DNA from: Paenibacillus daejeonensis DSM 15491
Lineage (GTDB): Bacteria > Bacillota > Bacilli > Paenibacillales > Paenibacillaceae
Assembly: GCF_000378385.1 (NCBI RefSeq)
Contig: NZ_KB899662.1
Coordinates: 124,001 to 188,000, forward strand
DNA: 64,000 nucleotides
Direction: 5' to 3'
In this document: positions 16,965 through 25,605 of the stretch, one piece after another
Numbering within the stretch: the first letter of the stretch is position 1
Layout of the letters: each line of letters starts with the position of its first letter
The notes under the pieces: generated by a model
The model's database searches: none
Told to the model about the DNA's origin: nothing
What the model saw: only the letters and a program-made list of their open reading frames with translations
Position numbers and translations under genes: made by a program

Positions 16965-17210
16965 GCCTTTGCAAGCTGAGTAACGCGTCATGGTGGCCGC
17001 TGCAGCTTATCTCTAACGGCCACCATGGCGCTTATCTTGCGAAATATACGTAGGCCACTTGTCTAACGGCCACCAGCGCAGCTATTTCCTCGTAAACGCG
17101 TCATAACCAACCCTAATTACGAGAATAACTGCGCTCACGTCCGTTAGAATCTCAAAAGCACGATTCGAGGCACAATAGCTGCCGTGGTGGCCGTTACAAA
17201 TTGAAAACAA
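16965..17210. other. nrdA-nrdB intergenic region
   Basis: No gene. Just after nrdA an 11-bp perfect inverted repeat (CATGGTGGCCG / CGGCCACCATG, 16989-17027) overlaps the start of a fold-back repeat. There is no T run, so it is not a typical terminator. No good nrdB promoter was found, so nrdB may rely on read-through from nrdA. Confidence 0.6.
17013..17197. repeat. 185-bp fold-back repeat, copy A
   Basis: Two direct units beginning CTAACGGCCACC (17013, 17063) are mirrored by two inverted units ending CCGTTAG (17147) and CCGTTAC (17197). The spacing within each pair is exactly 50 bases. Inner matches include AGCGCAG-TATT against AATAACTGCGCT. The same layout recurs at 33162-33345. The RNA or single-stranded DNA could form a long cruciform or hairpin. 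Confidence 0.85.
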
Positions 17211-17288
17211 AGCACACGCTTCCGAAGTGAGTTTTCCTTCGGAAAACTAAGCACATGCTTCCGAAGTGAGTTTTCCTTCGGAAAACTA
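17211..17288. repeat. Two tandem 39-bp repeats before nrdB
   Basis: Two units (17211-17249, 17250-17288) differ by one base. Each contains two overlapping, mutually exclusive stems, TTCCGAAG / CTTCGGAA and GTTTTCC / GGAAAAC. They end 14 bases before the nrdB start codon. Confidence 0.9.
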
Positions 17289-17302
17289 AAAACAGGATTA
17301 AC

Positions 17303-18340
17303 ATGGAACTGCAGCCCAAGAAGCTGTTCAATGAGGACGGCGATCGCGACTGGGGCAAGCGCCGGATCATTGGAGGCAACACCACCAACCTGATTGAGCT
17401 TAATAACGTAAAATACGACTGGGCCACCAAGATGTACCGGACGATGATGAACAACTTCTGGATTCCTGAGGAGATTCCTCTGGCCCAGGACGCCAAAGAC
17501 TATAAGAATTTGTCGCTCTCCGAGCGCAACAGCTACGATAAAATCATCAGCTTCCTGATCTTTCTGGATTCCCTGCAGACTGCTAACCTGCCCAACATTA
17601 ACGAGTATATTACTGCCCCTGAGGTCAATCTGACCCTGACGGTTCAAACGTTCCAGGAAGCGGTGCACAGCCAGAGCTACTCGTACATTCTGGACAGTGT
17701 CTGCTCGGCTGAGGTGAGGGACCAAATCTACAACCTGTGGCGGGAAGATAAAAACCTGCTCAAACGCAACCGGTTCATCACGGATCTGTATGAGAATTTC
17801 ATCGCCAACCCGTCTTCGCAAAATCTCGTCAAGACGATCATGGCCAACTATATTCTCGAAGGCATCTACTTCTACAGTGGCTTCAGCTTCTTCTATGCGC
17901 TTGGACGCCAGGGCAAAATGCTCGGCACTGTCTCCGAGATCAAGTACATCCAGCGGGATGAGCTGACGCATCTGGCTTTGTTCCAGGGCATCTTCCGTGA
18001 GGTCCGCAAGGAAAACCCAGAGCTATTCACGCCAGTTTTCGTTGAAGAACTGCGCCACATGATGAAGACTGCCGTCGAGCATGAAATTGAATGGGGTCAA
18101 TACATCACCAACAACCAGATTGCCGGTCTTACGAACGATATCATTGACCAATATATCAAGTTCCTCTCCAACGAACGTCTGCGCAAGCTGGGCCTGGAGA
18201 TTCTGTATCCTGAAGTGGTCGAGCATCCGATGCGCTGGGTTGAGAGCTTCAGTAACATGAACGGCATGAAAACCGACTTCTTCGAGCAGAAGGTCACGAA
18301 CTACAGCAAGTCCTCCAATCTCAACTGGGGCGATCTGTAG
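17303..18340 (+). CDS. nrdB: Ribonucleoside-diphosphate reductase, beta (radical) subunit
   Basis: A 345-residue di-metal radical subunit partnering NrdA. Metal ligands are visible in order: Asp in IFLDSLQT, Glu and His in FQEAVHSQSYSYI, Glu in YILEGIYFYSGF, and Glu/His in QRDELTHLALF. The Tyr four residues after the first His is the expected radical site, so the normal tyrosyl chemistry seems kept. The C-terminal SNLNWGDL tail is the piece that docks on the alpha subunit. The start is ATG with AGGATT six bases before it. It probably shares NrdR control through nrdA, though 338 bases of repeats lie between. Confidence 0.95.
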   Translation: MELQPKKLFNEDGDRDWGKRRIIGGNTTNLIELNNVKYDWATKMYRTMMNNFWIPEEIPLAQDAKDYKNLSLSERNSYDKIISFLIFLDSLQTANLPNINEYITAPEVNLTLTVQTFQEAVHSQSYSYILDSVCSAEVRDQIYNLWREDKNLLKRNRFITDLYENFIANPSSQNLVKTIMANYILEGIYFYSGFSFFYALGRQGKMLGTVSEIKYIQRDELTHLALFQGIFREVRKENPELFTPVFVEELRHMMKTAVEHEIEWGQYITNNQIAGLTNDIIDQYIKFLSNERLRKLGLEILYPEVVEHPMRWVESFSNMNGMKTDFFEQKVTNYSKSSNLNWGDL

Positions 18341-18386
18341 AACCGTAGAACCGTCCTTAGCGATACACAATATAATGAGAATCAAC

Positions 18387-18425
18387 AAAAAAAGCCTATG
18401 CGGACCCGCATAGGCTTTTTTCTTT
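18387..18425. terminator. Bidirectional terminator between nrdB and araC-type gene
   Basis: AAAGCCTATGCGG / GCATAGGCTTT stem flanked by A and T runs on both sides, able to serve nrdB (plus) and the convergent regulator gene (minus). Confidence 0.9.
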
Positions 18426-18469
18426 TCCAGATGTTTGTGGATATGGCCCCACTCAATAGACATGCACGT

Positions 18470-19282
18470 TCATAATTCAGGCGGCTCCCAGGACTGCCTC
18501 CTGATCTGGGTAGGCTGCAGGCCAGTCTGTTGCTTGACAAGCCTTGCAAAGTGAAACGAGGTCTTGAAGCCGCAACGGTACGCAATTTCTGTTATCGTCA
18601 GTCCCGTGAAACGCAGCATTTCCACAGCCCGCAGCACGCGGTACTGCCAGACATATTTGATCGGTGTCGTGCCTTCGAATTTCTTGAACAGCCGGACGAG
18701 ATGCTCCGTCGACACGCCGGCCCGGTCCGCTAGCGATTCAAGGGTAATCTCTTCATCGAAATGCCCATGAATCCAATCCTTGGCGCTGCGCATGGACGGG
18801 TGCAGCGCTACGTCCTCTGTACTTCCGTGCATATCCGCATACAGCTGAATTGCGGCATGCCCCATGCTGCGCATGATCGCACTGCTCTCCGCATGCTTGG
18901 TCCGAAGGGCAAGGACAAGGTCCGTAAGCCGGTTCAGTTCCTCCGTCAAGGGCACACAGAACGGCAATCCGCCAAGCAGATCCAGCAGCTCTGGCTCAGG
19001 AGCGTCCAGATGGATGGCCACCCAACGATGCCACGTCTCCTGCTTGTCTGCGAAGTGGAACTGCTCCTGATGCCCCGGCAGCAGAATGACCGCGTGACCG
19101 GGCTGTACGGTGTGGCTAGTCTGATCAATCGTCACGGTCATGGCTCCGGTGTGCAGTAGCACGAGCTGCACATCCTGCTGAATTCTCGGTCCGAACGCCC
19201 CGCCAGGCGGATAGACGATCGAGCCTGCCGTGGTCGTGGCAACCCTATCATAGGGTAGAACGGTTTCAGTTCCCGTCTTCAT
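18470..19282 (-). CDS. AraC-family transcriptional regulator
   Basis: A 270-residue regulator. The N-terminal cupin-like sensing part (about 15-110, with QPGHAVILLPGHQEQFHF) is followed by two helix-turn-helix units (about 168-265, with LESLADRAGVSTEHLVRLFKKF and ITEIAYRCGFKTSFHFARLVKQQTG). This layout is usual for AraC regulators of sugar genes. It starts inside the end of the upstream isomerase gene (17-base overlap), so it is co-translated with the PhyH and TIM-barrel genes and likely controls them. The inducer is unknown. Confidence 0.93.
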   Translation of the reverse strand: MKTGTETVLPYDRVATTTAGSIVYPPGGAFGPRIQQDVQLVLLHTGAMTVTIDQTSHTVQPGHAVILLPGHQEQFHFADKQETWHRWVAIHLDAPEPELLDLLGGLPFCVPLTEELNRLTDLVLALRTKHAESSAIMRSMGHAAIQLYADMHGSTEDVALHPSMRSAKDWIHGHFDEEITLESLADRAGVSTEHLVRLFKKFEGTTPIKYVWQYRVLRAVEMLRFTGLTITEIAYRCGFKTSFHFARLVKQQTGLQPTQIRRQSWEPPEL

Positions 19283-20189
19283 GGCCCGTTCCCTTGTCAG
19301 CTTCCGTTACTGCTTGTCCCCACTCCTGCTCTGCTAGCTGCTTGAACAGCAGCGCCTGCTGCCAGCGGTCGGAGATTTCTACGGCTTCACCGCCCGGAGT
19401 CATCGTGGTTATGGCATAATAGCCGGGCGGTCCCAGCTCGGTTACGAAGGGCAGGATCTGCCCCGCCGCTGCACCTGCCAGCCAGCGAGACATCCCCTTG
19501 CGCCACCATCTGGTGAAATGCGGAACCATAGGATGATCGCCCTCCGGGCCAATATCTACCTGAACCTGCTCACCATTGGAGATGCGAGCATGAATACCTG
19601 CCGTTCGATCCAATAGGGCCTCGAAGTGCTGTTCAGCGGCAGCAGATGTACCATTCATCTCTCCTGCCACGACATAGTGAGACAAGTCGATGATGAGTTT
19701 TAACTGGGGCACCTGTCTTACATAATTCACAGTCCGAATCAAGTCTTGCGTCACCGTGCCACGATGCGTTTCGACGAAGGTCGGCATCCGCTCCCCTTCT
19801 GCGGTACGCAGCAGGGCGTCCAACAGCCGCTCTGCCTCATGATCGACAACGAAGGCATCCATGACCTGGAGGTTCATGTACTGCACCCTTCCAAACGAAC
19901 TCGCCGCCTGCAGTGCCTCCTTCAGACTGCGAGGCGATGTAGGAAAGGCAATTCCGCTGAAGGACAGGCCATAACGATCCAGCAGCGTGTGCCAGAGGTC
20001 TTGCTCTGCGGGGGCAGGGATCACAGCAGATATGCCCTGATAGCCCGCTTCGGCCACCTTTTCGAACTTCTGCTCCATCGTCCATTCCTTGCCGCCTTCG
20101 CCCAGCCCTCCCATCGCCCACCATGACTGTTCGATGGAGAGCCGCGGCGGTCCGGGCTTGCCGGATTGAATGCTGTTCCAGTCGCTCAT
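19266..20189 (-). CDS. Sugar phosphate isomerase/epimerase-like TIM-barrel protein
   Basis: A 307-residue protein of the AP-endonuclease-2/xylose-isomerase-like TIM barrel family. Likely metal ligands lie in FVETHRG (Glu), LIIDLSHY (Asp/His), GIHARIS (His) and VTELGPPGYY (Glu). These enzymes usually isomerise or epimerise sugars or inositol derivatives; the substrate cannot be told here. ATG start with GAGGAGGAG upstream. It sits between a PhyH-type dioxygenase and an AraC regulator, which suggests an oxidative catabolic step on a sugar-like compound. Confidence 0.8.
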   Translation of the reverse strand: MSDWNSIQSGKPGPPRLSIEQSWWAMGGLGEGGKEWTMEQKFEKVAEAGYQGISAVIPAPAEQDLWHTLLDRYGLSFSGIAFPTSPRSLKEALQAASSFGRVQYMNLQVMDAFVVDHEAERLLDALLRTAEGERMPTFVETHRGTVTQDLIRTVNYVRQVPQLKLIIDLSHYVVAGEMNGTSAAAEQHFEALLDRTAGIHARISNGEQVQVDIGPEGDHPMVPHFTRWWRKGMSRWLAGAAAGQILPFVTELGPPGYYAITTMTPGGEAVEISDRWQQALLFKQLAEQEWGQAVTEADKGTGHEDGN

Positions 20190-20210
20190 AGCTCCTCCTC
20201 TTTGTATGCT

Positions 20211-20954
20211 TTAGTCCAGCGGATACTTCTCACGCAGATCCTCGCGGAAGGTGACGTTGGCATCTTCCCGGATGTAATGACATACATAGGAGCGGCGCCA
20301 ACGGTCTTTGCTGCGGTTGCGGTTGGACGAGTGGATGAGCAGCTCATGAAAGAACAGGATATCGCCTTTCTCCATGATGACCGGGATCTGCTTGGTCGTA
20401 TCGACACCTTCTGTCTCTTCCGTCCATGGCTCATGCTCATCATGATTTCTTACTGCACCATGCGACAACAGCCCAAGCTTGTGCGTACCGGGCATGACCC
20501 ACAGACAGCCGTTCTCCTCGTCAACTTTTTCTTCCAGCGCGATCCACGCGGCAATCATCGTCATGGGATCGTTTTTGATGTAGTAATAATCCTGATGAGA
20601 TGCCTGCCCCGGCGAACCGGGCTCTTTGTAGAAGTACATGCTTTGCACGCATACCGCCTTCTGTCCCATCAGCTGCGCCAGTCCGTCACGCACCAGCGGC
20701 AGCTTCATCATCTGCCTTGAGAAGCTGTCATGCTTGTGCGGATTAAACAAGCGGAGTGTATACTTTTTGGTCGCGTCACATGCTGCCCATTGCGGCATCG
20801 GGTCCTGGTTGCGAACATCGTAAATATGTCCATTAAATGCATTAATCAGATCGTCACTGCAGCCCTTCTTGATTAGAACATACCCGTTTTCTTGAAAAAA
20901 TATCCGTTGCTCCTCGGTTAGCGGACTGGCTTTTGCCGTTTTTGCCTGTACCAT
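20211..20954 (-). CDS. Phytanoyl-CoA dioxygenase (PhyH) family protein
   Basis: A 247-residue Fe(II)/2-oxoglutarate-dependent oxygenase. The metal triad is visible as H120-x-D122 (ASHQDYYYI) and H208 (ELLIHSSNRN), with an Arg about 12 residues later for 2-oxoglutarate. Length and motifs match bacterial PhyH proteins that hydroxylate small molecules rather than phytanoyl-CoA. First gene of the three-gene set with the TIM barrel and AraC genes. ATG start, with GGGGGAG 8 bases before it. Confidence 0.9.
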   Translation of the reverse strand: MVQAKTAKASPLTEEQRIFFQENGYVLIKKGCSDDLINAFNGHIYDVRNQDPMPQWAACDATKKYTLRLFNPHKHDSFSRQMMKLPLVRDGLAQLMGQKAVCVQSMYFYKEPGSPGQASHQDYYYIKNDPMTMIAAWIALEEKVDEENGCLWVMPGTHKLGLLSHGAVRNHDEHEPWTEETEGVDTTKQIPVIMEKGDILFFHELLIHSSNRNRSKDRWRRSYVCHYIREDANVTFREDLREKYPLD

Positions 20955-21066
20955 AGGTGAGGCTCCCCCTTCATTGGTAAGCGTTATTTCTTAGCTTAAG
21001 CATACGCTATCCAAATTGCCTCGACCATGGCTGAACCTTGCACATTTGTGTCTGTGAATGTCATTT

Positions 21067-23190
21067 TCAAGCCCCAACCTCTTCAGGCAACCGCAGCCAA
21101 TCCTCCACCTCCCCCGGCAGGATCGGTTTGGCAAAGTAGTAGCCTTGCGCCTCCTGGCACTGCTGCTCCTTGAGAAAGTTCAACTGATCGCTGTTCTCCA
21201 CTCCCTCAGCCGTTACTCTCAGATTCAAATGCCGGGCCATCAAGGCAATCGTAGTTACAATCGCCGCATCACTGCTATCCACTGTAAGATCGGTAACGAA
21301 GGAGCGGTCGATCTTGAGCTTGTCGATGGGGAATTTTTTGAGATAGAGCAGCGAGCTGTACCCGGTGCCGAAGTCATCAATGCTGATCTTGACGCCAAGC
21401 GCCTTCAGCTCGGTTAATGTCCCGATTGCATAATCGACATCGGAGGTCATACTCTCGGTAATTTCCAGCTCCAGATATTGCGGCTCCAGGCCCGTTTCCG
21501 CCAGGATGCTCTGAACGCGCGCTACGAGATCGGTCTGGGCGAACTGCCTCATGGATAAATTCACGGATACGGTGATCGGCGAAAAGCCTTGTTCCTGCCA
21601 CCGCTTGTTCTGCCTGCATGCCTCATGCAGCACCCATTCCCCGATCTGGAGAATGAGGCCGTTCTCCTCGGCAATCGGGATGAATGCTACGGGAGAGAGC
21701 AGCCCACGGTGTGGATGCTGCCAGCGAATCAGCGCCTCCACGCCTACGGTACGTGAGCTCATCAGGTCCAATTGGGGCTGGTACAACAGGAAGAACTGTC
21801 CTTGCTCCAGAGCCCGGCGCATATCATTCTCCAGCGACAGCCGTTCGTCGGCTGTGCTATTCATCCCTGGGGTAAACAGCCGATATTCATTGCGCAGCGT
21901 TTTGGCGCTGTACATGGCAATATCTGCGTTTTTGATCAAGTCATCAACGTTGTCTGCCTCGTCCGGATAGAAGGATACGCCTACACTGACGGTGATATGA
22001 TATTCGCTATGCTCCATCGGAATCGGTGCGGTAAACGACTGAATGATCCGCTTTGCTGTCGCTTCCGCCTCTTCTCTTGCAGCCAGATCGGTGAGCAGAA
22101 TGGTGAATTCGTCACCGCCCATGCGAAACACATGCTCCCGATTATCCACGACCGCAAGCAGCCGTTCGGTCACTGAGCGGAGGATGCGGTCGCCTACCGT
22201 ATGGCCCAGGGAATCATTGATCGTCTTGAAGCGATCGACATCCAGCAGCAGAACCGCCATAATGGAACCATTCTCATGTGCACGGGTCAGCTCCCGGCTC
22301 AGTCGCTCCGACAGCAGGCGACGATTAGGCAGTCCAGTCAGTTCATCATGGTACGCCAAATAATTGATACGCTCCTCCGAGAACTTGCGCTGGCGATAAG
22401 GCTCCTCAATCGATACCTGATAAATTCCCTTGATTAAATAACAGTATCCAATCAACTTGTACACATGCCCTGCCACCATATAATAGTCTGTCGCCGTAGA
22501 TGCAAAAGCGAACGCCGTCGTGGCTGCCGCCAGCCACGTCAATGCTTGAACAATCGTCAGGAGCGGTTGGGGACGCTCGGCTCGATTACGGTACATAATG
22601 GTAAAGGCGGTCATGCACAGCCCTGAAAAAACAATCGTCACCGCCACCGTGCGCATGCCCAGCAACCAGGCCCCGCTTAGCAGATGCTCTCCCCATTGCA
22701 CGATCCCCCCGTGCAGGAAGGCGATAATCAGTAAACCCAGCACCGCTGAAAACACAAGCACCGGCAGCCGCCGCTTGGCAGGCATCACGCGGTCGGGCAT
22801 CCGAAATATCGCAAACATGCCGACCACGCTGATAACCTGTACGGCTGCTGAATACACAAGACTGGAGGACGTATCCCCGATGCCCATGTAATAAGGCATG
22901 GCTTCATGCGTCCAGATGTGCATGAACTCCAACATGCCGACAACCAGGTACAGCGCCGCCAGATACAAACGATGCGCGGTGAGCGTATGCAGAAAAAAAA
23001 GACTGCCCAGCATCAGCATGGCAAAGCAGATGCCGTAATTAATAAACTCAATGCCGGTATGTATGAGAAGGTACGTCTGTACCTCGAAGTCCGTATAGAT
23101 CCAGCCTCGCAGCGCCAACACCAGCGCAAAGCTGAGAACCGCCGCAATTGCCGTCCATATGGTCTTCTTCTCCGCCCTGTTGATGGACAT
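21067..23190 (-). CDS. Membrane GGDEF-EAL protein (c-di-GMP cyclase/phosphodiesterase)
   Basis: A 707-residue c-di-GMP enzyme. About eight membrane helices fill residues 10-265 and resemble the MASE3-type sensor. The GGDEF domain (about 285-445) keeps the active motif MGGDEF, and the EAL domain (about 455-700) keeps EALIRW, the DDFGTGYSS loop and AEGVEN, so both activities look possible. The RxxD inhibitory site expected five residues before GGDEF is not there (DNRE instead). ATG start with AGGAGG just upstream. It stands alone between unrelated genes. Confidence 0.93.
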   Translation of the reverse strand: MSINRAEKKTIWTAIAAVLSFALVLALRGWIYTDFEVQTYLLIHTGIEFINYGICFAMLMLGSLFFLHTLTAHRLYLAALYLVVGMLEFMHIWTHEAMPYYMGIGDTSSSLVYSAAVQVISVVGMFAIFRMPDRVMPAKRRLPVLVFSAVLGLLIIAFLHGGIVQWGEHLLSGAWLLGMRTVAVTIVFSGLCMTAFTIMYRNRAERPQPLLTIVQALTWLAAATTAFAFASTATDYYMVAGHVYKLIGYCYLIKGIYQVSIEEPYRQRKFSEERINYLAYHDELTGLPNRRLLSERLSRELTRAHENGSIMAVLLLDVDRFKTINDSLGHTVGDRILRSVTERLLAVVDNREHVFRMGGDEFTILLTDLAAREEAEATAKRIIQSFTAPIPMEHSEYHITVSVGVSFYPDEADNVDDLIKNADIAMYSAKTLRNEYRLFTPGMNSTADERLSLENDMRRALEQGQFFLLYQPQLDLMSSRTVGVEALIRWQHPHRGLLSPVAFIPIAEENGLILQIGEWVLHEACRQNKRWQEQGFSPITVSVNLSMRQFAQTDLVARVQSILAETGLEPQYLELEITESMTSDVDYAIGTLTELKALGVKISIDDFGTGYSSLLYLKKFPIDKLKIDRSFVTDLTVDSSDAAIVTTIALMARHLNLRVTAEGVENSDQLNFLKEQQCQEAQGYYFAKPILPGEVEDWLRLPEEVGA

Positions 23191-23279
23191 GATTTCCTCC
23201 TATAAATGCGAAACCTATCATGCTTTTGAATCAAGGTGAAACGGCTGCGCCAGGCGTACAGGCTGTTGCACGGTTCATT

Positions 23280-24302
23280 CTAAGGTAGCCGACCCTGCAA
23301 TCCGACCGCAGCATGCCGGATGGACAGCTCCGCAAGCCGGTCCAGCTCCTGCGCTTCAGCCAGCGTAACGGGCTGAAAGCGGATATAGTCACCCGGCTTA
23401 GCCTGCGCCAGCAGCGGCAGATCGCTTGATGCAACATGCGCGATGCACGGATAGCCTCCGGTCGTCTGACAGTCTGCCGTCAGCACGATCGGCTGGCCGC
23501 CCGGCGGCACCTGCACGACGCCGGGCGCAACCCCGTGCGAGCGCAGCTCCGCACGGGTCTCGCGTTCCAGCATGGGGCCGCTTAGCCGGCACCCCATGCG
23601 GTCCGAAGCGGGAGCCACCCGGTACGGCTCCCGGTACAACACTGAGCGGGCAGCTTCGCTGAACTGCCCGCTCTCCCGCCCCGGCATCGCGCGCAGCACG
23701 ATGCCGCCGGGCGCATCGCCGCCGCCGTAGGCTGCCGGCGGCACCCACCAGGGCGGGGCGGCCCAGCTGCGCCCCGCCGTGCGGGCTTGCGCGGCAAGCG
23801 CAGCCGCCCACGCGCTCGCCCAGGGCGAGCCCGCGACACCGCCGCAGGGCAAGGTGTCGCCGGAGGCAAGGGCGCGGCCGGCGATGCCGCCGATGGCCGC
23901 GCGCACATCGGTACCGCGGCCGCCCAGCGCCGGCGGTACGGTAATGCCGCCGGCTACCGCCAGGTAGCCGCGGCAGCCAATGGTCGCGCGGCCGAGGCGC
24001 AGCCGGGCTCCGCGGGCCAGCCAGAGCGGCCGCCAGGTCGGCACCTCTTCGCCGTCCACCTGCGGCGACATATAGGCGCCGCAGACAGCGACCAGCACCG
24101 CTTCCTCGGCTATGAACTCAGCTCCGGTAAGCGTCATCTCCAGTCCGGCCGCTCCCTCGCTATTACCAGTGAGCAGATTGGCGATCCGCAGCGCATACGC
24201 GTCCATCGCCCCGCCAGCTGACAGACCCGTGTGACGCAGGCCCGGCCGTCCAAGATCCTGCACGGTCGTGAATAATCCCGGTGCAACGATTCGCAAGGTC
24301 AT
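23280..24302 (-). CDS. pxpC: 5-oxoprolinase subunit C (biotin-dependent carboxylase-like, KipA family)
   Basis: A 340-residue PxpC/KipA-type protein that with PxpB and PxpA cleaves 5-oxoproline using ATP. Family features include TVQDLGRPGLRHTGLSAGGAMD near residue 15, GCRGYLAVAGGI in the middle and LTADCQTTGGYPCIAHVASSDLPLLAQAKPGD near the end. It overlaps pxpB by four bases. Codons at 23560-24010 are far richer in G+C than the neighbours, which produces long spurious frames there. No pxpA is visible in the window. Confidence 0.93.
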   Translation of the reverse strand: MTLRIVAPGLFTTVQDLGRPGLRHTGLSAGGAMDAYALRIANLLTGNSEGAAGLEMTLTGAEFIAEEAVLVAVCGAYMSPQVDGEEVPTWRPLWLARGARLRLGRATIGCRGYLAVAGGITVPPALGGRGTDVRAAIGGIAGRALASGDTLPCGGVAGSPWASAWAAALAAQARTAGRSWAAPPWWVPPAAYGGGDAPGGIVLRAMPGRESGQFSEAARSVLYREPYRVAPASDRMGCRLSGPMLERETRAELRSHGVAPGVVQVPPGGQPIVLTADCQTTGGYPCIAHVASSDLPLLAQAKPGDYIRFQPVTLAEAQELDRLAELSIRHAAVGLQGRLP

Positions 24303-25054
24303 GCCTTATCGCCTCCTTCTGCCGGAGGAAGCGGAGGCGCAGTCGCAACGAAGCGAACACGGTCGCCCGCTCGCAGCAGCACTGGCTCCGCACGTCCCGG
24401 CTCAAATAGCTGCAGCGGTGTGCGCCCGATAATCTGCCAGCCTCCGGGTACTGCTAGCGGATAAATGCCGGTGTGCTCGCCGGCAATGCCTACCGACCCG
24501 GCAGGGACGCTGGCTCTCGGCATGCTCTTACGAGGCTGGGCGAGCTCACCCGGAAGCCCCGTCAGGTAAGGAAAACCTGGCATAAAGCCGATCATTGCCA
24601 CCACATGCTCCGCTTCCTGGTGCATGCGGACGAAGCGTTCCGGGTCCATGCCCGCTCTTTCGCTGGCTTCCTCCAGATCCGGTCCATACCTGCCGCCATA
24701 CCAGACCGGGACTTCGATCACCCGGGCCGCCTCCTGGCTCTGCTCCCTCCCGGTCCTCGTAAACAGCGCTTGCAAAGCTTCACACACCAATTCGAAGGGC
24801 GTACCCTTGCGCCCCTTCTGCATCGCCTCGCGCCGCACCTGCACCGCATCGTAGAATACCGTCACCCGGTCATACGCGGGGACGGTATCGATGAGCCAGG
24901 CCGGCCGGAGTTCATGGAGCCTGGCGGCCATCGCCGCGCCTTGGCTTGTTATGGTATCGTTGGAAGCACTTACGGTTACAGCTCGGTCACCCAGCGGTTC
25001 AATCCTTAACTTATATGTATAGGGGGATTCCTGACTTGTATTCACATGTTTCAT
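24299..25054 (-). CDS. pxpB: 5-oxoprolinase subunit B (KipI family)
   Basis: A 251-residue PxpB/KipI-type protein, partner of PxpC. Typical motifs are IEPLGDRAVTV near the start, FMPGFPYLTGLP and VPAGSVGIAGEHTGIYPLAVPGGWQIIGRTP. The frame runs up to 25210, but ATG 25054 is chosen: AGAGGAGAGG lies just before it and family proteins begin close to LGDRAV. In B. subtilis the KipI homologue also inhibits the sporulation kinase KinA; whether that applies here is unknown. Confidence 0.93.
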   Translation of the reverse strand: MKHVNTSQESPYTYKLRIEPLGDRAVTVSASNDTITSQGAAMAARLHELRPAWLIDTVPAYDRVTVFYDAVQVRREAMQKGRKGTPFELVCEALQALFTRTGREQSQEAARVIEVPVWYGGRYGPDLEEASERAGMDPERFVRMHQEAEHVVAMIGFMPGFPYLTGLPGELAQPRKSMPRASVPAGSVGIAGEHTGIYPLAVPGGWQIIGRTPLQLFEPGRAEPVLLRAGDRVRFVATAPPLPPAEGGDKA

Positions 25055-25232
25055 GCTGTTCCTCTCCTCTGAACCAAAAGCATTCATTCTTATATTGAAG
25101 CAAAGCAGTATCGCTTGTCCAGCATTTCTTCCCTCTGCTAGCAATTCCAACCTATTCAAATTTGACAAATCGACGCGTCCTCTATATTGTTTGGTGAAGG
25201 TAACGAACACAGGAAGGAAAGGAGAGCTGTGA

Positions 25233-25535
25233 GTGGAGCAGTTTGAATTAGCGGAGATTCAGATGACATCGCAGTCGGACAAGCATCAGCTGATGTTTGC
25301 TTCTGCGCAGCTCGTCGTTGTGACCGAGATGGGCTCAAGGCTATGGTATGTAGATGTTAACGGCATTGCGGACGAGGCCTTGCTGCAGTATTACTATACC
25401 GCCGAGGACATCCAAATTGAGCTGGAGCTGATTACGGCAGGTGGGAAACGTGTGAACGGCAGCGGCTTTTTCCATGCGAATCCCAAGCACCAGGCAGCCG
25501 CGATTCGTGGCGATGGGGAATTAAGCGGTCTATAA
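25233..25535 (+). CDS. Conserved-looking protein of unknown function, 100 aa
   Basis: I do not recognise this family. GTG start at 25233 with AAGGAGAG eight bases upstream and a terminator directly after the stop, so it looks like a real single gene. The product is acidic and soluble, without signal or membrane segment. Residues 8-60 could be beta-rich (QLVVVTEMGSRLWYVDVNG, IQIELELITAGGKRVNGSGFFH). Transcribed away from pxpB. Confidence 0.65.
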   Translation: MEQFELAEIQMTSQSDKHQLMFASAQLVVVTEMGSRLWYVDVNGIADEALLQYYYTAEDIQIELELITAGGKRVNGSGFFHANPKHQAAAIRGDGELSGL

Positions 25536-25556
25536 GTGATCATCCATAGGCGTAAC

Positions 25557-25598
25557 AAAGCCTCCATCCCAACGCCACAAGCGGGGTGGAGGCTTCTT
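25557..25598. terminator. Convergent terminator
   Basis: AAGCCTCCATCCC pairs with GGGGTGGAGGCTT around a 12-base loop. It serves the plus-strand 100-codon gene and possibly the minus-strand gene at 25606. Confidence 0.75.
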
Positions 25599-25605
25599 CA
25601 TGGAT

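Noticed and set aside
17194-17496. 100-codon minus-strand frame with FRRKTHFGS repeats before nrdB
   Set aside because: It arises from the 39-bp tandem repeat, whose length is divisible by three, and runs into nrdB antisense.
23398-24221. Several long frames in the G+C-rich part of pxpC
   Set aside because: High G+C removes stop codons in every frame; only the pxpC frame shows family motifs.
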